Of a stretch of DNA of 9,703 bases, positions 7,001 through 9,703 are shown one piece after another. Made by a program: the position numbers and the translations under genes. Position 1 is the stretch's first letter, and every line of letters starts with the position of its first letter. A model generated the notes under the pieces. It had not been told where the DNA came from. It made no database searches and saw nothing but the letters and a program-made list of their open reading frames with translations. Origin of the DNA: an uncultured Acetatifactor sp. (GTDB lineage: Bacteria; Bacillota; Clostridia; Lachnospirales; Lachnospiraceae); assembly GCA_910586485.1 (NCBI GenBank), contig CAJUIA010000055.1, forward strand, positions 1-9,703, written 5' to 3'.

Positions 7001-7713
7001 TAAAGCGGATTGGAAGCCTCCCTTGCCTGAAAATAGATGTCGGGATTCTGGGCGGAGCCGAAGGTCCGGCCGTGTTCCGGGTGCAGGCAGTGCGTTCGGA
7101 AGCGCTCCAGGGCCTTAAAATCGTACATTTCTTTCAGATCCGCATAGTCCCAGACCTGTATTTTGTGCAGCTCGTGGGAGGTGCGGAAGCCGTCAAAAAA
7201 GTTCAGAAAGGGAAGCTGTCCCTCCAGGGCAGCCAGGTGGGGGACCGGGGAGAGGTCCATAACCTCCTGGACACTTCCGCAGGCAAAAACGGCGGCTCCG
7301 GTCTGACGACAGGCATATATATCCGAGTGGTCTCCGAAGATGGAAAGGGCATGGGTGGCAATGGTGCGGGACGCCACATGAATAACGCCCGGCAGGTGTT
7401 CACCGGCCAGCCGATAAATATTGGGGAGCATGAGCAGCAGTCCCTGAGAAGCCGTGAAGGTAACAGCCAGTGCGCCGGAAAGCAGGGCGCCGTGAAGCGT
7501 TCCGGCAGCTCCTGCCTCGGACTGCATTTGAATGACCTTCAAGGGCTTGTCAAATATGTTTTTTCTGCCTTCGCCTGCCCATTGTCCGCAAAGCTCTGCC
7601 ATGGGCGATGAAGGGGTAATAGGGTAAATCGGGGCGGCTTCACTGTAAGCGTAAGCCACATGTGCGGCGGCCTGATTGCCGTCAAGGGTTTGAGTTGATC
7701 GTTTTGTCTGCAT
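4096..7713 (-). CDS. nifJ: Pyruvate:ferredoxin (flavodoxin) oxidoreductase, single-chain
   Basis: Converts pyruvate and CoA to acetyl-CoA and CO2 and passes electrons to ferredoxin or flavodoxin, the central pyruvate step of fermenting Clostridia. It has 1205 residues in the usual domain order. The N-terminal TPP-site domain has Y-P-I-T-P-S-S-P-M-A-E (T33). A CoA/transketolase C-terminal domain and the gamma domain with G-G-D-G-T-V follow. A two-cluster ferredoxin domain has C717/C720/C723/C727 and C771/C774/C777/C781. The C-terminal TPP domain has I-G-G-D-G-W-A-Y-D-I-G (D994) and S-N-T-G-G-Q. The proximal cluster ligands C867, C870, C895 and C1102 are all present. ATG 7713 is preceded by GGAGGT (7726-7721) at 7 nt; the in-frame GTG at 7722 overlaps that site and is rejected. 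Residues about 935-988, before the TPP motif, are Ser/Pro/Gly-rich and contain a tandem repeat. It follows sufB by 76 nt, with a hairpin over its ribosome site. Confidence 0.97.
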   Translation of the reverse strand: MQTKRSTQTLDGNQAAAHVAYAYSEAAPIYPITPSSPMAELCGQWAGEGRKNIFDKPLKVIQMQSEAGAAGTLHGALLSGALAVTFTASQGLLLMLPNIYRLAGEHLPGVIHVASRTIATHALSIFGDHSDIYACRQTGAAVFACGSVQEVMDLSPVPHLAALEGQLPFLNFFDGFRTSHELHKIQVWDYADLKEMYDFKALERFRTHCLHPEHGRTFGSAQNPDIYFQAREASNPLYDALPAIVERQLEKINTRLGTNYGLFDYYGSPEAEHVIIAMGSVCETVREYLNYASDDRYGLICVHLYRPFSTSHLLAALPATAARITVLDRTKEPGTAGEPLYLDVVSALEQAGRLKTVPGSPLPAPAVFSGRYGLSSKDITPAQIAAVYENKEQKFFTVGITDDVTNLSLPVPDLPDTAPAGTTACKFWGLGGDGTVSATKNAIKIIGGSTTMSAQGYFEYDSKKSRGLTISHLRFGKSPIHSAYRIYHADFVACHNPVYLHKYDMVQELKEHGTFLLNISARGDELEAYLPGTLKRCLAARHIHFFVIDAFGIGKEIGLNNKISTILQAAFFAVTKLLPPEQAMEQMNAAAAKSYKKEGDSILQMNQEAIRRGFLEVREISVPKEWLTVTDKDCQECAGKNKVMSGQTALDNPLLPASQALTDYVKNIQQPVTDQRGDLLPVSAFLPYADGSIPSGSTAHERRNVATEIPVWIPENCIQCARCSFVCPHAVIRPAPMDEAQAAAAPEGMPRIPMTGLVNHSFSIVISQVDCTGCGSCAAVCPGKQGKKALEMHPAQSEGRGEDVRPAAGILLHGQETSCQNHRAFAQQCFDYAKQLLPCKEAVEKFGIRSLKGSQFRRPLMEFSGACAGCGETPYVKLLTQLFGPDIYIANATGCSSIWANSSPSCAYALDENGHGPAWSNSLFEDAAEFGLGMVLAEEVRSDKSPSAAKVSSSSGSCSEADRIPGFRTEAGDPSGPRSEADGIPSAPWVIGGDGWAYDIGFGGLDHVLSTGRNINLLVLDTEVYSNTGGQVSKATPLGSTAKFLSGGKTTRKKDLASMALTYGNVYVAQIALGADFNQALQALTEAVSYDGPSLIIAYATCIAHGVKAGLGSSCHEMKKAVDSGYFHLFRFHPALREQGKNPFTLDSREPALDYQEFLDGETRYGALKKFRPEEARELFQKAAASAKARYEYLKKLEAFYAPST
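4102..4132 (+). terminator. Intrinsic terminator of the lyase gene, embedded in the PFOR 3' coding end
   Basis: GCTGGGAGCAT (4102-4112) pairs with ATGCTTCCAGC (4116-4126) around AAA, an 11-bp stem with one G-T wobble, followed directly by TTTTTT (4127-4132). It works for rightward transcripts. The stop codons of the two convergent genes are 18 nt apart, so the terminator has to lie within the last codons of PFOR on the other strand. There it encodes part of the C-terminal KLEAFYAPS. Confidence 0.9.
4757..4860 (-). repeat. Three-copy tandem 30-bp repeat inside the PFOR gene
   Basis: Units begin near 4771, 4801 and 4831. The outer two, compared over 4760-4792 and 4820-4852, agree at 27 of 33 positions exactly 60 bp apart; the middle one is more diverged (13 of 18 over its best part). 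In the protein they give a 10-residue period at residues 955-984 of the form x-G-x-x-S/T-E-A-D/G-x-I/P. The frame stays open because the unit is a multiple of three. This looks like a minisatellite-type expansion in a linker, not a CRISPR array. Confidence 0.8.
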
Positions 7714-7756
7714 AAAAAACACCTCCGTGCTTTAGTTTCTCTCGGAGGTGGTTTTC
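7714..7756 (-). promoter_or_regulatory. Terminator-like hairpin that contains the PFOR ribosome binding site
   Basis: On the minus strand CACCTCCG (7750-7743) pairs perfectly with CGGAGGTG (7727-7720) around a 15-nt loop. After one mismatch the A-run 7755-7752 can pair with the first four bases of a six-T run (7719-7714). ATG follows at once at 7713. The 3' arm is the PFOR Shine-Dalgarno GGAGGT, and the 5' arm has the same CACCTCC as the 3' end of 16S rRNA. Folding would hide the ribosome site and could also end transcripts from sufCB. A competing fold, AAAGCAC (7733-7727) with GTGTTTT (7722-7716), would leave GGAG in a loop. It is either a leaky terminator between sufB and PFOR or a translational/attenuation switch. 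Confidence 0.65.
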
Positions 7757-7789
7757 TTATACAATACAAATACACTGTTTGTTTGGATT

Positions 7790-8716
7790 TTATTTCAAAA
7801 AGCCGTTGATGATCTGGGCCTCGGCCTCTTCCTCTGTAAGTCCCAGGGTCATCAGCTTGACAATCTGCTCTCCGGCAATCTTGCCGATGGCTGCCTCGTG
7901 AATCAGCTCCGCATCCGGGTGATTGGCTGTGATTTCTGGAATGGCGCCAATTTTTGCATTGTCCATAATGATTCCGTCGCATTCGGAATGACCGGCACAG
8001 CGGTTGTTGCCGTTAATCTTTGACAGAAACAGCTGGCGGGAGTCATCTCTTGCCACGGAACGGGAGATAATGTTGGCACTGGTGTTTTCGCCGTTAAGGT
8101 CAACCTGAAAGGAGGTTTCGGCGGTTTGGCTGCCGTGAGTCATGAGCTTTTCGGTGACAATGATCTTGGCGCCGGTTTTAAGCTTTGCACTGGTAGAGCG
8201 CCTGGTGGAATCAACTCCCTTAATCTGTACGGTTTCCATCTCCATGAAGCTGTTTTCGTCCAGCTCCACTACCGTTTCCGGATTCATGATGCGGCTGCCC
8301 TTCCCGTCGCCGCTTCCATAGTGCTTTTCCACGTATTTGACATGAGAGTTTTTTCCGATATAAAAGGTATGCACGCCGTCATGTCTGCTGTCTGCGTCTC
8401 CGCTGTTGTGGATGCCGCAGCCTGCAACAATGGTCACATCGCAGTCGTCTCCTACAAAAAAATCATTATAGACCATTTCGGTCAATCCGCTTTGGCTCAG
8501 AATAACGGGGATATGAACGCTTTCGTTTTTGGTGCCCGACCGGATGAGAATATCAATGCCCTGCTTGTCATCCTTTGTTAAAATGTCGATGTGGGCGGTG
8601 GTGACCCGATCCATGGTTTTGCCGTTTGAGCGGATATTGTAAGCGCCCTCCGGCATTTCATGCAGGTCTGCCACCTGTTCCAATAAAGTTTTTTGTATCT
8701 GGTCCATTTTCAGCAT
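7790..8716 (-). CDS. sufB: Short SufB/SufD-family Fe-S cluster scaffold protein
   Basis: The product has 308 residues and carries the SufBD core but lacks the long N-terminal region of E. coli-type SufB (about 495 residues). Short forms paired only with SufC are found in archaea and anaerobes, where the two-gene set is called minimal SUF or SMS. The beta-helical core with the charged I-x-V-x-x-G-C-G-I-H region is followed by a C-terminal stretch matching SufB: C246 in E-C-D-G corresponds to E. coli C405, and E274 in H-E-A to E434, the residues tied to nascent cluster assembly. C240 lies nearby. The end, G-L-T-E-E-E-A-E-A-Q-I-I-N-G-F, is typical of the SufC-binding helix region. It lies 15 nt after sufC. 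ATG 8716 has AAAGG only 3 nt upstream, and ATG 8707 (M4) is possible. It probably forms a SufB2C2 complex with its neighbour. Confidence 0.9.
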   Translation of the reverse strand: MLKMDQIQKTLLEQVADLHEMPEGAYNIRSNGKTMDRVTTAHIDILTKDDKQGIDILIRSGTKNESVHIPVILSQSGLTEMVYNDFFVGDDCDVTIVAGCGIHNSGDADSRHDGVHTFYIGKNSHVKYVEKHYGSGDGKGSRIMNPETVVELDENSFMEMETVQIKGVDSTRRSTSAKLKTGAKIIVTEKLMTHGSQTAETSFQVDLNGENTSANIISRSVARDDSRQLFLSKINGNNRCAGHSECDGIIMDNAKIGAIPEITANHPDAELIHEAAIGKIAGEQIVKLMTLGLTEEEAEAQIINGFLK

Positions 8717-8731
8717 CTGCCTTTCTGTTGA

Positions 8732-9463
8732 CTAAAAATTGGCGCCGCGGACACGCTGGCAGCTCTCGGTTCCCCGGAGAAGCTCCGGAAGAATTTGATT
8801 TTTTTTCCCTCTGGCCTGTACGACACCGTCGGCAATTACGATGATTTCATCGGCAATGTTTAAAAGCCGCTCCTGATGTGAGATAATAATCAGGGTTTTG
8901 TTTTTGGTTTTCTGCATATCCTCGAAGACCCTGATCAGGTTGCTGAAGCTCCAAAGATCAATGCCGGCTTCCGGCTCGTCAAAAACGGCCAGGGGAGTAT
9001 TGCGGGCAATGATGGTGGCTATTTCTATCCGCTTCAGCTCGCCGCCGGAAAGGCTTGCATCCACATCCCGGTTTATATAATCTCTGGCACACAGTCCAAC
9101 CTTTGACAGATAATCGCAGACATCATGAAGCGTTACCTGATTCCCTGCCGCCAGGGTGATCAGATCCCGGACCTTGATCCCCTTAAAGCGTACCGGCTGC
9201 TGGAAAGCAAAGCTGATTCCTGCTTTAGCGCGGTCGGCAATACTCATGTCCGTGATGTCCTGTCCGTTAAAAAGAATCCTGCCTGAGGTGGGCCGCTCAA
9301 TGCCCATAATGAGACGGGCCAGCGTGGATTTTCCGCCGCCGTTGGGGCCGGTGATGGCTATAAGGGAAGGATTTTCAAAGGTGAGGTTTAAATCCCGTAT
9401 GATTTCCTTCTGACTCTGACTGTCATCGGATACCTGAAAAAATAAATTTTGCAGTTCAAGCAT
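8732..9463 (-). CDS. sufC: SufC, ABC-type ATPase of the Fe-S cluster assembly complex
   Basis: The product has 243 residues, the normal SufC size, and is soluble with no membrane segment. All ABC motifs are present: Walker A G-P-N-G-G-G-K-S-T (39-47), Q-loop F-Q-Q-P (87-90), signature L-S-G-G-E (138-142), Walker B L-A-V-F-D-E-P-E-A-G-I-D (158-169) and the switch histidine H196 in I-S-H-Q. The D-E-P-E-A-G-I-D version and the L-S-G-G-E-x-K-R sequence are SufC marks, unlike transporter ATPases. It powers conformational change of the SufB scaffold during cluster assembly. ATG 9463 has AGGAGA (9476-9471) at 7 nt. It is the first gene of the leftward cluster sufC-sufB-PFOR, with its promoter about 50 nt upstream. 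No sufD, sufS or sufU is visible in this window. Confidence 0.95.
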   Translation of the reverse strand: MLELQNLFFQVSDDSQSQKEIIRDLNLTFENPSLIAITGPNGGGKSTLARLIMGIERPTSGRILFNGQDITDMSIADRAKAGISFAFQQPVRFKGIKVRDLITLAAGNQVTLHDVCDYLSKVGLCARDYINRDVDASLSGGELKRIEIATIIARNTPLAVFDEPEAGIDLWSFSNLIRVFEDMQKTKNKTLIIISHQERLLNIADEIIVIADGVVQARGKKNQILPELLRGTESCQRVRGANF

Positions 9464-9480
9464 GATTGTATCTCCTGTTA

Positions 9481-9503
9481 AATCCTATTATTCCACTAGG
9501 ATT
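9481..9503 (-). promoter_or_regulatory. Inverted repeat in the sufC leader, candidate operator or RNA hairpin
   Basis: AATCCTA (9481-9487) and TAGGATT (9497-9503) form a perfect 7-bp inverted repeat with a 9-nt spacer. It lies just downstream of the predicted transcription start and 4 nt before the sufC Shine-Dalgarno. The size and position suit a dimeric regulator acting as a roadblock, for example an Rrf2-family Fe-S sensor as at many suf operons. As RNA it would form a small stem-loop before the ribosome site. Regulator identity is inference only. Confidence 0.45.
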
Positions 9504-9517
9504 ATTATGAATTGCAT

Positions 9518-9544
9518 ATTATACTTTCCTGCCAGGTTTGTCAA
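9518..9544 (-). promoter_or_regulatory. Promoter of the sufC-sufB cluster
   Basis: On the minus strand TTGACA (9544-9539) matches the -35 consensus at 6 of 6. TATAAT (9523-9518) matches the -10 at 6 of 6, but the spacer is only 15 bp. TAATAT (9521-9516) would give the optimal 17 bp at 4 of 6. Either places the start near 9510, leaving a leader of almost 50 nt before the sufC ATG. Confidence 0.7.
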
Positions 9545-9625
9545 GCAGGTTTTGAAAAAATATGACAAAACAGGTATCGGTTCAAAATTGTTTCGTTTCG
9601 GAGCAAAAATAGCAGGATAAAAATA

Positions 9626-9654
9626 TTGTAGATATGTGGAATAGCTGTTATAAT
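9626..9654 (+). promoter_or_regulatory. Divergent rightward promoter with extended -10
   Basis: TTGTAG (9626-9631) and TATAAT (9649-9654) are separated by 17 bp, and TG at 9646-9647 supplies an extended -10. Transcription would start near 9661 and leave the window. The 49 nt after the -10 hold no convincing start codon with a ribosome site, so either a leader RNA or a gene beyond 9703 follows. Promoters of sufC and this unit are back to back, about 80 bp apart between their -35 boxes. Confidence 0.6.
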
Positions 9655-9703
9655 CCCGAGTTTGACACTTGTGAAATCAAAAAGTGGCTACAAACCCAGT
9701 AGT

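Noticed and set aside
7714..7722. In-frame GTG at 7722 as the PFOR start
   Set aside because: It overlaps the Shine-Dalgarno GGAGGT that serves ATG 7713, and nothing in the family supports the extra residues MFF.
7756..7784. Dedicated PFOR promoter in the sufB-PFOR gap
   Set aside because: TATAAG (minus strand, 7761-7756) resembles a -10, but at 17 bp upstream there is only AAACAA, so no -35. It cannot be excluded but is not supported.
7790..8716. Truncated or broken full-length SufB or SufD
   Set aside because: The short length matches the minimal SufB form; start, stop, core and the key Cys/Glu are intact, and the gene follows sufC at normal operon spacing.
9671..9703. Gene starting at GTG 9671 on the plus strand
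   Set aside because: It has no ribosome binding site and only 11 open codons before the window ends.
9464..9703. Known riboswitch upstream of sufC
   Set aside because: The leader is under 50 nt and holds only one short stem, which is too small for the riboswitch classes I know.

Overview
The window looks like a chromosomal segment of an anaerobic Firmicute of class Clostridia, most likely a Lachnospiraceae-type gut bacterium. This is inferred from tRNA genes without an encoded CCA, Gram-positive-style Shine-Dalgarno sites and promoters, a one-chain pyruvate:ferredoxin oxidoreductase (PFOR), a short two-gene SufC/SufB pair and a DUF3737 protein. I cannot name the species. There are no insertion sequences, phage genes, integrases or CRISPR arrays.

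Layout. The left end (1-346) is the tail of a tRNA operon: a truncated tRNA-Glu(TTC), a CAT-anticodon tRNA and tRNA-Asp(GTC), closed by a compact intrinsic terminator whose T-tract ends at 346. Then come three rightward genes: a MATE-family transporter (378-1748), a DUF3737 beta-helix protein (1849-2745) and a MalY/PatB-type PLP-dependent C-S lyase/aminotransferase (2914-4077). The gap between the last two carries a chain of hairpins. The lyase terminator lies inside the 3' end of the next, convergent gene.

The right part (4096-9463) is a leftward cluster in the order sufC, sufB, PFOR. SufC (ATPase) and a short SufB form a minimal Fe-S cluster assembly pair. The gene after them encodes PFOR, which needs three [4Fe-4S] clusters, so supplying clusters to a demanding client next door is a reasonable reading. 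A well-formed promoter and an inverted repeat precede sufC. A divergent extended -10 promoter at the far right points out of the window.

The most interesting items are: (1) a terminator-like hairpin between sufB and PFOR whose 3' arm is the PFOR ribosome binding site and whose U-tract abuts the PFOR start codon; (2) a three-copy 30-bp tandem repeat in a low-complexity segment of PFOR where relatives have a longer helical stretch; (3) the hairpin chain after the DUF3737 gene; and (4) a possible frameshifted end of the MATE gene. I found no clearly new multi-gene system: the genes are recognisable families, and the novelty, if any, is regulatory.
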